Shown: positions 1-10,494, counted from the stretch's first letter. The stretch is DNA of 64,000 bases from JACRIM01 sp964605185 (GCA_964605185.1 CAZSBF010000003.1:15582-79581), one strand, 5' to 3'. The notes: generated by a model not told the origin, from the letters alone. Numbers and translations are program-made.

Positions 1-1177
1 TGCCGAAGATCTGAACGTGCGGCTGCTTTTCCACGATGCGGCGGCCGAGCGTGTGCGCTGCCTGAAAGCCGACGATGAGGATGGTGTTCTTGGGGCTTTC
101 GATGTTGTTGGCAAGGTGATGGACGATGCGGCCGGTTTCACACATGCCGCTGGCCGAGATGATGATGCATGAGGATCGTCGCGTGTTGAGGCGCTTGCTT
201 TCTTCGGCATCGCGAATGTAGGTGCAGCATTGGGCCCCGAGGATGTCGCCGGTCTGACGCATGAAGCTGCGGGCCTCGGCATCGAAGAGGTCGGGGTGCA
301 GGCGGAAGACTTCGGTGGCGTTCACGGCGAGGGGGCTGTCCACGAAGACGGGAATCTTCGGGATGCGCCCTTCCACCTGAAGTTGATGGAGGACGTACAC
401 GACGGTTTGCGTTCGCCCGACACTGAATGCGGGGATGATGACTTTTCCTTTTCGTGCGACGGTATCGTTTACGACCGTAGCCAGCGCTTCTTTGAGATCG
501 CTCGTCGGCGGGTGACGTCGCGCGCCGTAGGTGGATTCGAGAATGAGATAATCGCAGGGCGGAAACAAGTGTGGGTCCTGCAGGATTGGGAGCTTGAATC
601 GCCCCACGTCGCCGGAGAAGACCAGAATGATCGGTGCTGACCCATCGGGAGGCGTGTAGGTCAGTTCCACCATGCACGCGCCCAGCATGTGCCCTGTCGT
701 GAGGAAGCGCGCGGCGACGCGTTTGGTAACCCAGAATTTTCGTTCTTGCGATGCCGTCTGAAAAAGCCGGAGTGCGTTGGCCGCATCTTCAGCGTCATAA
801 AGCGGATCGACGGGCGGCTGCCCGTTGCGGACCAGCTTACGGTTGATGTAGCGGGCGTCTTCCTGCTGGATATGGGCTGAGTCGGCCATGAGCAGGGCGG
901 CGAGGTCGCGCGTCGCGGCGGTGGAGTGGATCGTTCCTGAAAAGCCGTTTTTCACGAGTAAGGGGATGCGCCCGCAGTGGTCCACATGGGCGTGCGACAG
1001 TACGACTGCGTGGAGCAACTTAGGGTCGATGGGAAATCGACGGTTCTTTTCGGCGGCATCCGAACGTTTGCCCTGGAAGAGTCCGCAGTCGAGGGCGATG
1101 AGTTTTCCATCGGCTTCGACGAGGTGCATTGAGCCGGTGACTTCCCGGGCCGCTCCGTGAAAGGTAAGCCTCATCAT
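1..1177 (-). CDS. MBL-fold/beta-CASP RNA nuclease, 3' end cut by window edge
   Basis: The protein read on the minus strand starts MMRLTFHGAAREVTGS and carries the metal-binding motif HAHVDHCG at about residues 62-69, the signature of metallo-beta-lactamase RNA nucleases. Further along it has STYGARRHP, PAFSVGRTQTVVYVL and SGMCETGRIVHHL, which match the beta-CASP region of the Ysh1/CPSF-73-like bacterial exonuclease family. These enzymes cut or trim RNA using two zinc ions. Two adjacent ATG codons (1175-1177 and 1172-1174) can serve as start. The gene runs off the left edge after about 392 codons, close to the C-terminal motif of the family, so only some 60-80 residues should be missing. No operon partner is visible. 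Confidence 0.9.
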   Translation of the reverse strand, partial: MMRLTFHGAAREVTGSMHLVEADGKLIALDCGLFQGKRSDAAEKNRRFPIDPKLLHAVVLSHAHVDHCGRIPLLVKNGFSGTIHSTAATRDLAALLMADSAHIQQEDARYINRKLVRNGQPPVDPLYDAEDAANALRLFQTASQERKFWVTKRVAARFLTTGHMLGACMVELTYTPPDGSAPIILVFSGDVGRFKLPILQDPHLFPPCDYLILESTYGARRHPPTSDLKEALATVVNDTVARKGKVIIPAFSVGRTQTVVYVLHQLQVEGRIPKIPVFVDSPLAVNATEVFRLHPDLFDAEARSFMRQTGDILGAQCCTYIRDAEESKRLNTRRSSCIIISASGMCETGRIVHHLANNIESPKNTILIVGFQAAHTLGRRIVEKQPHVQIFG

Positions 1178-1376
1178 GGGGGCGTGTCATACGGCGTTGG
1201 CGTGAACACGGCAAGCGGAATCGCGGTTCGTAAAAATGCCGAAGGCCGACCCCCGCCGTGCGTGTCACCCTTCCCCCCGGCGGATGGCACGCGTCGCAAC
1301 AGGATCGCCCTTCGGCAGCGAGTCACTTTTTTTCAGTCGCGGGCTTCCCCCCGCGATGGGTATCCGGGCCAACGAA

Positions 1377-1640
1377 TCAACTTTCAGGTTCTTCTTCGAG
1401 CATTTTCCGAAGATACCCATTCTCCCGACGGGTCGCTTCGAGATCGAACAGCAGGTACTTGATGGACAGCCGCAGGTAGTCGAGTGAATCCTGCAGGCTG
1501 CTCACCGTGGCTTTCAGTTTTTCGTGCCGCTGCTTGGATTCGGCGGCAAGTGTTTCAAGCTTGACGCGTTCCTCGGCCGGCAGGGTGTCGATTTCGCACA
1601 CCAGTTCGGCAAGTTTTCGCTGGAATGTCGTCTCGTCCAT
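1377..1640 (-). CDS. small coiled-coil protein, planctomycete-type, function unknown
   Basis: An 87-residue protein beginning MDETTFQRKLAEL. It is almost entirely helical, with heptad-like spacing of leucines and charged residues (SLQDSLDYLRLSIKYLLFDLEATRRENGYLRKML near the C-terminus), so a coiled-coil dimer is likely. I recall near-identical short hypothetical proteins in other planctomycetes, which supports a real gene, but no function is known to me. It stands alone between the nuclease and leuS, on the strand opposite to leuS. The length, the codon bias like that of neighbours and the conserved N-terminus argue against a chance reading frame. Confidence 0.75.
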   Translation of the reverse strand: MDETTFQRKLAELVCEIDTLPAEERVKLETLAAESKQRHEKLKATVSSLQDSLDYLRLSIKYLLFDLEATRRENGYLRKMLEEEPES

Positions 1641-2018
1641 GGCGATTCCTACCCCTCTTTCTTTGTGGTGCGTTGTTCACCGGCTCAACCGGTGAAGCGG
1701 CACCATCACTCTCTCTCGCTGGTGTAATGAGCAAGCCCGGTGCCACGCCGCGGGGCTGTGAAACGACGGCGGCGACTGCTTGTAAGTTGTTGTGGTGTAG
1801 CCAGTTAGACACTCTGGTCCGAGAATTATGGGTGGTTGTTGCGTTCTGCCTATGCCAGCGTGTTGAGTGGCGGCAACATTGGTGTTGATAGTTTGCACAA
1901 ATGCGCCGCGGCTTTGTGGAATGACGACATCGAATTCGTGTCGATTGGCCGGGCCCCGCCGAAAACAATAAACTCGCGGGTTTTCCGCAGGTGATTAGAC
2001 GCGCGACCGAGGACCATC
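1641..2018. other. 378-base gap upstream of leuS without a clear gene
   Basis: Several short reading frames cross this stretch on both strands, but none has a recognisable protein or a good ribosome site. The segment must contain the leuS leader and perhaps its promoter; I could not place a convincing -35/-10 pair. A GAGG at about 2007-2010 is the likely leuS ribosome site. No tRNA, repeat or terminator was found. Confidence 0.5.
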
Positions 2019-4802
<2,784 letters not shown>

Positions 4803-4894
4803 AGCCTTTTCTTGTAACTCCTTGATGGATAGCGTCTTAGAGTGTATTTGCCAGTGATACTCTGGAGCCGCGGAAATTCAATTGAAGTTTTCGC

Positions 4895-4922
4895 TTGACA
4901 GAGACAGACAGGTCTGTATAGT
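4895..4922 (+). promoter_or_regulatory. tetR promoter with operator in the spacer
   Basis: A -35 box TTGACA (4895-4900) and a -10 box TATAGT (4917-4922) are separated by 16 bases. The spacer holds the inverted repeat ACAGAC-AG-GTCTGT (4904-4917), which overlaps the first base of the -10 box. A repressor bound there would block RNA polymerase, so self-repression of the TetR gene is expected. Confidence 0.8.
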
Positions 4923-4931
4923 ATGGGTGTT

Positions 4932-5513
4932 ATGAAACGAGCCCGACAACCTGCCAACGCGAGACAGCGAATCCTGGAGACCGCCGAGAGCCTGTTCTAT
5001 TCCGAGGGCGTGCGAGCGGTCGGCATTGATCGAATCATTGCCGAGGCGGAAGTGGCCAAGATGTCGCTGTACAACCATTTTCCCTCGAAGGACGATCTGA
5101 TCCTGGCGGTGCTGAAATTTCGCGAGGTGAAATTCAATGGCATCATCGAATCACGTATGGAGCATCATCGTTTGAAAGGCAAGAATCGACTCGACGCGTT
5201 TTTTGCAGCGCTAAAGGACTGGTTCGAGCTGCCGGGGTTTCGCGGGTGCGCCTTTATCAATGCGACGGCGGAACTGGCCGATGCTCGTCATCCGGCGTCC
5301 AAATTCTGCGCGGATCACAAAGAGCGATTTCAAGAGATGCTTCGCGCGATCATTGTCGAGGTCGCTGGTGAAAAGGCCGGTGCGGCTGCGGAGTCCGTGG
5401 CGTTGCTGGTGGAAGGCGCGATCGTGCTGGCGGTGATGGAGGGATCGTCCACGCCTGCGGAAACGGCGCGGGACGCAGCGATGACGCTCATCGCCAAGGC
5501 GAAACGAGGGTGA
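4932..5513 (+). CDS. TetR/AcrR family transcriptional repressor
   Basis: The N-terminus (RILETAESLFYSEGVRAVGIDRIIAEAEVAKMSLYNHF) is a textbook TetR helix-turn-helix, with the recognition helix around KMSLYNHFPSK. The rest is the helical ligand-binding/dimer domain. An ATG also exists at 4923, but it directly abuts the -10 box TATAGT, so transcription would begin after it. ATG 4932 is therefore the likely start, with a leader of only a few bases or none. A matching operator lies downstream at 5544-5561, in front of the next gene, so the regulator probably controls itself and the two genes that follow. The effector is unknown; reactive electrophiles or quinones would fit the neighbours. Confidence 0.93.
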   Translation: MKRARQPANARQRILETAESLFYSEGVRAVGIDRIIAEAEVAKMSLYNHFPSKDDLILAVLKFREVKFNGIIESRMEHHRLKGKNRLDAFFAALKDWFELPGFRGCAFINATAELADARHPASKFCADHKERFQEMLRAIIVEVAGEKAGAAAESVALLVEGAIVLAVMEGSSTPAETARDAAMTLIAKAKRG

Positions 5514-5543
5514 CGAGCAAGAACACATTTTTTTGGCCGATTA

Positions 5544-5561
5544 AGACAGACCTGTCTGTCT
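5544..5561 (+). promoter_or_regulatory. second TetR operator, upstream of the CMD-like gene
   Basis: A perfect inverted repeat with 8-base arms (AGACAGAC, CT spacer, GTCTGTCT) sits 83 bases before the CMD-like start codon. Its 14-base core is exactly the reverse complement of the operator core in the tetR promoter, so the same dimer should bind both. No clear -35/-10 pair was found around it. Confidence 0.8.
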
Positions 5562-5644
5562 ACCGCGGATCGGAACTCAACCAGACGCGACGCATGGTGC
5601 GCCGCGTCGATCAAGGTCCCAACAATTCGAATAGGAGAGCAATC

Positions 5645-6202
5645 ATGCAACGAATCAAATCCATCCAGCCGCAAGCCGCACAAGGTCGAGCCAAGGAGCT
5701 ACTCGACACGGTTCAGAAGGCATTTGGCGTCGTCCCCAACACGGCCAAAGTCATGGCAAACTCCCCGGCGGTGCTGGAGAGTTTTCTTTCCTTCAGCAAG
5801 GCGATGAGCACCGCGACGATAGGTGCTACGCTGCACAACCAGGTCAAACTCGGGACAAGCGAATCGAACGCCTGCGACTACTGCACGTCCATCCTCTGTG
5901 CGGTTGCTCCGTCGGCGGGCCTGACGGCGGACGACATTCTGGCGGGTCGAACCGGCTCGTCGAATGATCGCCGGACGGATGCGACGTTGAAATTCGCCGA
6001 AGCGGTACTGGAGAATCGCGGTAAGGTGAGCGATGAGCAGTTGGCGGCCGTGCGAGCTGCGGGCTTAGGCGATGCGGAAATCGTAGAAGTCGTGGGCAGC
6101 GTGGTTCTCGGTTGCTTCACGAATTTCCTGAACAATGTGGCCGGGACGGAGCTGGACTTTCCGGAAGCGGCGACGGTCGCGGCCGCCGTGTCTCCTGCGT
6201 GA
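5645..6202 (+). CDS. carboxymuconolactone decarboxylase/AhpD-like protein
   Basis: A 185-residue protein of the CMD/AhpD alkylhydroperoxidase-like family, recognised by the fold pattern FGVVPNTAKVMANSPAVLESFL followed by the CxxC site ESNACDYCTS at about residues 75-84. In this family the cysteine pair reduces peroxides or disulfides with the help of a nearby glutamate and histidine. Here the position four after the second cysteine, usually histidine, is leucine (CDYCTSIL), so the proton relay is altered. ATG 5645 is chosen because of the AGGAGAG ribosome site just upstream; the frame is open further upstream but crosses the operator. It is likely co-regulated with the TetR gene. Confidence 0.88.
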   Translation: MQRIKSIQPQAAQGRAKELLDTVQKAFGVVPNTAKVMANSPAVLESFLSFSKAMSTATIGATLHNQVKLGTSESNACDYCTSILCAVAPSAGLTADDILAGRTGSSNDRRTDATLKFAEAVLENRGKVSDEQLAAVRAAGLGDAEIVEVVGSVVLGCFTNFLNNVAGTELDFPEAATVAAAVSPA

Positions 6203-6241
6203 TCGCGGCTGAACGGGGTTCGCGTGATGAGGAGTTGAACG

Positions 6242-6850
6242 ATGCGACAGTTTTCGAGTGATATTGCGTTTACACCCGCGGTCAAGGCGATCCAGACGGA
6301 CAAAGGATCACGCCGCGGGTATTCCAAAATGGAGATGGGCGGCGGTTGGGAGACGACAGTCAGCCCGCAGCTTGCGACGTTTTTGTCAGAATTGGACATG
6401 TTTTATTTCGGCACCGCGAATGCCGAAGGGCAGCCATACATACAGTATCGCGGCGGGCCTCCGGGGTTTCTCCGCATCATCGATGACAAGACGCTTGGCT
6501 TTGCCGATTTCGGCGGAAACAAGCAGTACATCACGCTGGGTAATCTTTCGGAGAACCCGAAGGCGTTTATTTTTTTGATGGACTACGCCCATCGTCGACG
6601 GATCAAACTGTGGGGGACGGCCCGCGTGGTGGAGAATGCCCCAACAATTCTCGATCAGCTACAGGACACGTCGTATCCCGGCAAGGCGGAGCGTGCGATC
6701 GTGTTCACGATCGAGGCGTGGGATGTGAACTGTCCGCAGCATATTCACAAACGTTTTTCTCAGTCACAGGTCGCGCCGATCGTGGAGCGCTTGCAGGAAC
6801 GGATCGTTGCGTTGGAGGCGGAGCTTGATCATCTGCGCGCCGGAAAATAG
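6242..6850 (+). CDS. pyridoxamine 5'-phosphate oxidase-like flavin-binding protein
   Basis: A 202-residue split-barrel protein. The core LDMFYFGTANAEGQPYIQYRGGPPGFLRIID and LGFADFGGNKQYITLGNL matches the PNPOx-like FMN-binding family of general stress or redox proteins, in which the barrel dimer binds flavin between subunits. The C-terminus ends in a helical, leucine-rich segment (VERLQERIVALEAELDHL). It lies 39 bases after the CMD-like gene and probably shares its transcript. Together with that gene and the TetR repressor it resembles small redox or detoxification modules; the substrate cannot be told from sequence. Confidence 0.87.
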   Translation: MRQFSSDIAFTPAVKAIQTDKGSRRGYSKMEMGGGWETTVSPQLATFLSELDMFYFGTANAEGQPYIQYRGGPPGFLRIIDDKTLGFADFGGNKQYITLGNLSENPKAFIFLMDYAHRRRIKLWGTARVVENAPTILDQLQDTSYPGKAERAIVFTIEAWDVNCPQHIHKRFSQSQVAPIVERLQERIVALEAELDHLRAGK

Positions 6851-6882
6851 GCTGCTGTTGCAGCGGTGCATGGAATGTTGCC

Positions 6883-7635
6883 ATGAATCACGGGCCGACG
6901 CAGCCAACGCCGTCGATTGAATGCCCCAGGTGCGGCTCTTCATTCGGCGAATATCTGAAGGACGCCGATACCGGCGACATCGTTCGGCCCGAGGATCGGC
7001 GGCTTTTCGTGTGCATGGTCTGCCGGCATATCTTTCCGGTATTTGCCGATGAGTCGCCGTCGATCATGCGCGATGTCGTCGGCACGCCGATCGAGGGCGA
7101 TCGGAAGTGTCCGGGGTGCGGCTACAACCTGCGCACGCTGAAGATTGGCGGTCGATGCCCGGAGTGTGCGTGGAGTATTCGGCCGGAGGTGACGTGGACG
7201 CGGCCGGAGGGTGATGGACCGTGGACTCACTGGGATACGATTGTCGCAATCGTATGGAGCTTGGCCTTTGTCGCGATGGTGATTGAGGGAAGTGCTGCGA
7301 AAGTTCCGTCGGCCGTCTCTTGGGGTGCGTTGGGGCTTCTCTTCGTGGCGAATGGATGCAGAGGCCTTGCCACGGGAAGGGTGATGATCATTAGTCGGAG
7401 TATTTTTCAACGAACGGCCAAGGGCCGATGGGGATTCGTGGTTAGCGTGCTGTATGTTGTTCTTGGCCTTGCAATGGGACGCTATCTGCCGCACTTCATT
7501 TTCACTGGATCTAATTGGATCCTCTCCTGCAATCGGAGTTGGCGGTCTCGGGTGTCAGTTGTTTGTGGCTTGTTTGAGAACGACTACACTAGGGATACAA
7601 CGAAGGCGGAGGAGTTTTGCCATGCCATTGGATGA
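6883..7635 (+). CDS. zinc-ribbon membrane protein, function unknown
   Basis: The 250-residue protein has two pairs of CxxC knuckles at each of two places: IECPRCGSSF...CMVCRHIF near residues 13-47 and KCPGCGYNLR...RCPECAWSI near residues 76-100. It therefore probably binds two zinc ions. Hydrophobic stretches near residues 120-195 (VAIVWSLAFVAMVIEG, WGALGLLFVANGC, FVVSVLYVVLGLAMG) suggest three membrane passes. Its end overlaps the start of frr by 14 bases. The last 40 residues are Arg/Ser/Cys-rich and less like a natural tail; another frame there encodes a more hydrophobic stretch, so a frameshift is possible but not shown. Confidence 0.7.
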   Translation: MNHGPTQPTPSIECPRCGSSFGEYLKDADTGDIVRPEDRRLFVCMVCRHIFPVFADESPSIMRDVVGTPIEGDRKCPGCGYNLRTLKIGGRCPECAWSIRPEVTWTRPEGDGPWTHWDTIVAIVWSLAFVAMVIEGSAAKVPSAVSWGALGLLFVANGCRGLATGRVMIISRSIFQRTAKGRWGFVVSVLYVVLGLAMGRYLPHFIFTGSNWILSCNRSWRSRVSVVCGLFENDYTRDTTKAEEFCHAIG

Positions 7636-8191
7636 AATAGAGTTCGAGGCAGAAGAGGCGATGGAGAAAGCCGTCGCTTTCCTGAAGCAGGAGTTTCGGG
7701 GTGTGCGCACCGGCCGGGCGTCGCCGGGGTTGGTGGAGCATGTGCGCGTGAAGGTGCCGGCCTATGGCGAGGCTCCGATGGAATTGAAGGCTTTGGCGAC
7801 GATTTCGGCGCCGGACCCGAGCATGTTGCTGGTGAAGCCGTTTGATCCGACGACGCTGAAGGACATCGAGCGGGGGCTGCAGGAGGCGTCGCTCGGCATC
7901 AATCCGCAAAGTGATGGCAAAGTGATTCGGTTGCCCATTCCGGCGTTGTCGGGGGAGCGCCGGCAGCAGATCGCCGGGCAGATTAAGAAGATGGTCGAGG
8001 GCCAGAAGGTCACGCTGCGAAACGCCCGACGTGATGCGATTCAGAAGATCGACGCTGAGAAAAAGGGTGGGACGATTCCAGAGGATGACGCTAAGCGGGG
8101 GCATGATGTCATCGATAAGCTTCAAAAGAAGTACGAAGGCACGATCGACGAGATGCTGGCGGCCAAGACTAAAGAGGTTACGGAGGCCTAG
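7622..8191 (+). CDS. frr: ribosome recycling factor
   Basis: The 189-residue protein (MPLDEIEFEAEEAMEKAVAFL) matches ribosome recycling factor, which with EF-G splits the ribosome after termination. Family signatures are visible: VRTGRASPGLVEHVRV near residues 29-44, AMELKALATISAPDPSMLLVKPFD-like strands in the head domain, and the three-helix bundle tail KMVEGQKVTLRNARRDAIQKI. Length is only slightly above the usual 185. ATG 7622 is preceded by GGAGGAG. In many bacteria frr follows pyrH; here it follows a zinc-ribbon gene that overlaps it. Confidence 0.96.
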   Translation: MPLDEIEFEAEEAMEKAVAFLKQEFRGVRTGRASPGLVEHVRVKVPAYGEAPMELKALATISAPDPSMLLVKPFDPTTLKDIERGLQEASLGINPQSDGKVIRLPIPALSGERRQQIAGQIKKMVEGQKVTLRNARRDAIQKIDAEKKGGTIPEDDAKRGHDVIDKLQKKYEGTIDEMLAAKTKEVTEA

Positions 8192-8369
8192 AGTTACGGG
8201 GCTATCCAGTTTTCGGAAGCCGGTTTCCATTTCGATTTGTTAAGACCGCGTTTGAAGAGCCCGGAATGGGGTGCTCCACGCGATTCTGGTGTCAGCGACG
8301 AACTGTAACTCATTTATTTTGAGGGACTTAGATCGATTCGCCTACATTTTCAGTTTTCGCCCCATGGAT

Positions 8370-8398
8370 TTGACTTTTGCTTCCAAATGGTGTATCCT
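8370..8398 (+). promoter_or_regulatory. likely promoter of first PEP-CTERM gene
   Basis: TTGACT (8370-8375) and TATCCT (8393-8398) are 17 bases apart. Transcription would start near 8405, immediately before the first leader hairpin, giving a leader of about 133 bases. Confidence 0.6.
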
Positions 8399-8410
8399 AA
8401 CGGCCTGATT

Positions 8411-8512
8411 CCTAAGTGCAGGTGCAGAAACTGCGCTGACTTAGGGGTCCGAGAGAAAGTTCTCTCGGGAGAGAAGCAAAGGACCTTTTGGAACCTCGCA
8501 ATGCGTTCCCAG
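8411..8512 (+). promoter_or_regulatory. structured mRNA leader upstream of PEP-CTERM gene 1
   Basis: Two strong stems follow the predicted start of transcription. The first pairs CCTAAGT (8411-8417) with ACTTAGG (8439-8445). The second pairs CCGAGAGA (8449-8456) with TCTCTCGG (8461-8468) around AAGT. GGTCC (8446-8450) could instead pair with GGACC (8481-8485) and enclose the inner part of that second hairpin, so two exclusive folds are possible. The 3' part contains CGCAATGCGTTCCCAG (8497-8512), found unchanged in the leader of the second gene. The layout suggests a riboregulator, but I cannot match it to a known class. Confidence 0.5.
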
Positions 8513-8537
8513 AGGATGCAATAGAGGAGAGGGATAT

Positions 8538-9236
8538 ATGAAGTTTACTCGATTAGTTGTTGCCGCAGTCGCCTGCCTCTGCGTAAGCAGTGCAGCGATG
8601 GCGGATTCCTACATGGTGAGCGGGTCGACCTCTTTTGAGAGTTCGCTTCAGCCCTCCGTGATCGTCAGTGTTCCCAAGTTTGACGACATGGGCGGCACAC
8701 TGACGCTGACCAACGTGTTGGTCCAGTTCTGCCATAATGGTGCCGTTGAGCTCCAGGGCGACAACGATGATCCATTCGATCATGGCCAGAACTTGTTCGT
8801 TCGTGGCCAGATGATTCGATCGTGGTCGGTGACGGGTCCTGCGGGCCTGAACAGCGGCGCGACGAAGATCGTCAATACGGCCCTTGTTCCGCTCGGCCCG
8901 GATGATGGCGACGGAGGCGACAATGACCTGTTCGACCCCACGGGCCCGGACGGTCATGATTTTGGCCTGGTCAACTATGCGACGTTGATTGTTTCGCATC
9001 CGGGTGAGCCGACCGGCGCGTACAGCGGCATCGGCACTGCGGACTTTCAGTTCACCCCTGATGTGCTGTCGCAGACGCTTGAGTTCACCCCGTATGTTCC
9101 GGACGCATGGCAGCTGATGGTTGAGAATCCAATCCTCAATCTCGAAGTCAAGGTCACCTACACCTATACCCCCGAGCCGGCGACGTTGGCTTTGGTTGGT
9201 CTGGGTGCGTTGGCCCTGATCCGCCGCAAGCGATAA
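8538..9236 (+). CDS. PEP-CTERM sorted exported protein 1
   Basis: A 232-residue exported protein. It starts with a signal peptide (MKFTRLVVAAVACLCVSSAAMA, cleavage after AMA) and ends with the sorting tail TPEPATLALVGLGALALIRRKR: PEP motif, hydrophobic helix, basic end. Such proteins are processed and released or anchored by an exosortase. The middle is acidic with Asp-rich loops (DGDGGDNDLFDPTGPDGHD), suggesting metal binding. The next gene is a paralog of exactly the same length. No exosortase gene lies in the window. AGAGGAGAGG upstream of ATG 8538 is the ribosome site. Confidence 0.9.
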   Translation: MKFTRLVVAAVACLCVSSAAMADSYMVSGSTSFESSLQPSVIVSVPKFDDMGGTLTLTNVLVQFCHNGAVELQGDNDDPFDHGQNLFVRGQMIRSWSVTGPAGLNSGATKIVNTALVPLGPDDGDGGDNDLFDPTGPDGHDFGLVNYATLIVSHPGEPTGAYSGIGTADFQFTPDVLSQTLEFTPYVPDAWQLMVENPILNLEVKVTYTYTPEPATLALVGLGALALIRRKR

Positions 9237-9280
9237 AGCCGCTTTCACGGGGTTTGCCCCCCGATTTTGAACATTCTCTA

Positions 9281-9316
9281 GGGTCGCCAGCAGCAATGCT
9301 GACGACCCTTTTTTTT
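9281..9316 (+). terminator. rho-independent terminator after PEP-CTERM gene 1
   Basis: GGGTCG (9281-9286) pairs with CGACCC (9302-9307), with a further CAGCA/TGCTG stem inside, followed by eight or more T residues. The outer stem is almost the same as in the terminator after the second paralog. Confidence 0.92.
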
Positions 9317-9702
9317 GGTATCCGATGTTCGGCAGGTGCCAGCTGAGCGGAGATTGTTTCGGTTTATCGACCCATCGTGCTCCCATTATCGGAGGCGGGA
9401 GGTCCAAGAATGGGGTGCTCCCTCGACTTTGATCGTGACAGTGATTTGCGCAAGTCTATTATTTACAATGCGTTAGGTGATGAATTGGTCCACTCCAATG
9501 GTCCCGGACCTTTGCCGCGGTCGCATTGACTTCCTCTGACTACGATCCATATGGTTGGACACAGATCGGCGCAGTGCCGCTCGTAGCGGGCATGGGGGTA
9601 TTGCCGATGTTTGAAGGGGGACAAGCCCAGACGGGCTGCGACTTAAGTCAAAGGGACTTCGCAATGCGTTCCCAGGGAATGCTAAAAGAGGGAGAAGGAC
9701 AT
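9317..9702 (+). promoter_or_regulatory. gap with probable promoter and leader of PEP-CTERM gene 2
   Basis: A possible promoter is GTGACA (9435-9440) with TATTAT (9457-9462), 16 bases apart. The long leader then carries AGCCC-AGAC-GGGCT (9624-9637), the palindrome GACTTAAGTC (9640-9649), and the block CGCAATGCGTTCCCAG (9660-9675) shared with the first gene's leader. GGGAC (9653-9657) can pair with GTTCCC (9668-9673). No gene is seen between the terminator and 9703; an in-frame upstream extension lacks a signal peptide at its start. Confidence 0.5.
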
Positions 9703-10401
9703 ATGAAGATTTCTGGAATTCTGGTTGCTGTGGTTGCCTGCCTTTGCGTAGGCAGCTCAGCGATGGCGGATTCGTACATGGTGATGGGGTCGACCTCGTT
9801 TCAGAGTGCGCTCCAGCCACCATCGGTCGTGAGCGTTCCGAAGTTTGATGACATGGGCGGCACGCTGACGTTAACGGGCGTGCTCGTCGAGTTCTGCCAC
9901 GATGGATCCGTGGATATGGCCGGCGATAATGATGATCCCTTTGATCACGGTCAACAGTTGTTCGTCCAAGGCCAGATGATCCGCTCGTGGTCGGTGACGG
10001 GTCCTGCGGGGCTGAACAGCGGCGCGACCAAAATTGTCAATACCGCGCTGGTCCCCCTTTCGCCGGACGACGGTGACGGCGGAAACAACGACGTATTCGA
10101 CAGTACTGGTCCCGACGGGCACGATTTTGGAACGATTAGCTACGCGACGTTGACTGTGTCTCACCCGGGTGAACCTCTTGCCGGCTATACCGGCCCGGGT
10201 ACGGCGGACTTCGCGTTTACGCCGGACGTCGTTTCGCAGACGTTGAACTTCGCGCCTTATGTTCCCGATGCGTGGCAGTTGGAAGTTGAAAATCCGGTTC
10301 TCAATCTGAAGGTGAAGGTCACCTATGAGTACACGCCGGAGCCATCAACACTGTCGCTGCTTGGACTGGGCGCGTTGGGCTTGATCCGCCGAAGGCGATA
10401 A
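9703..10401 (+). CDS. PEP-CTERM sorted exported protein 2, paralog of the preceding gene
   Basis: Also 232 residues, beginning MKISGILVAVVACLCVGSSAMA with a signal peptide and ending TPEPSTLSLLGLGALGLIRRRR, a PEP-CTERM tail. Large parts match the neighbour residue for residue, for example SVPKFDDMGGTLTLT and MIRSWSVTGPAGLNSGATKI. The two genes arose by tandem duplication that included part of the leader and the terminator. ATG 9703, preceded by GAGGGAGAAGGA, is chosen because the signal peptide begins there. The function is unknown; repeated Asp-rich turns suggest a calcium-binding surface protein. Confidence 0.9.
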   Translation: MKISGILVAVVACLCVGSSAMADSYMVMGSTSFQSALQPPSVVSVPKFDDMGGTLTLTGVLVEFCHDGSVDMAGDNDDPFDHGQQLFVQGQMIRSWSVTGPAGLNSGATKIVNTALVPLSPDDGDGGNNDVFDSTGPDGHDFGTISYATLTVSHPGEPLAGYTGPGTADFAFTPDVVSQTLNFAPYVPDAWQLEVENPVLNLKVKVTYEYTPEPSTLSLLGLGALGLIRRRR

Positions 10402-10451
10402 ATGTGGTCGCAAAGCAGCGGCGCGCATGTCCTCAATATTGACGGTTATTC

Positions 10452-10494
10452 AAGGGTCGCCAACTTTGAGAGAGGTTGGCGACCCTTTCCTTTT
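10452..10494 (+). terminator. rho-independent terminator after PEP-CTERM gene 2
   Basis: AAGGGTCGCCAAC (10452-10464) pairs perfectly with GTTGGCGACCCTT (10475-10487) and is followed by a T-rich run (TTTCCTTTT). The GGGTCGCC core is shared with the terminator of the first paralog. Confidence 0.93.

Noticed and set aside
1325..1365. Terminator-like hairpin with T run after the small coiled-coil gene
   Set aside because: The T residues come before the hairpin on the plus strand and would be A residues in the minus-strand transcript.
1780..1860. Possible tRNA (GTGTAGCCAGTTAGACA stretch)
   Set aside because: No T-loop GGTTCGAATCC and no matching acceptor stem.
7490..7635. Frameshift near the end of the zinc-ribbon membrane protein
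   Set aside because: A neighbouring frame looks more hydrophobic, but without homologs there is no proof of a frameshift.
8405..8490. Cyclic di-GMP-I (GEMM) riboswitch before the PEP-CTERM gene
   Set aside because: A GCAAAG segment is reminiscent, but the conserved GGCAAACC part and the second stem-loop with its receptor are not found.
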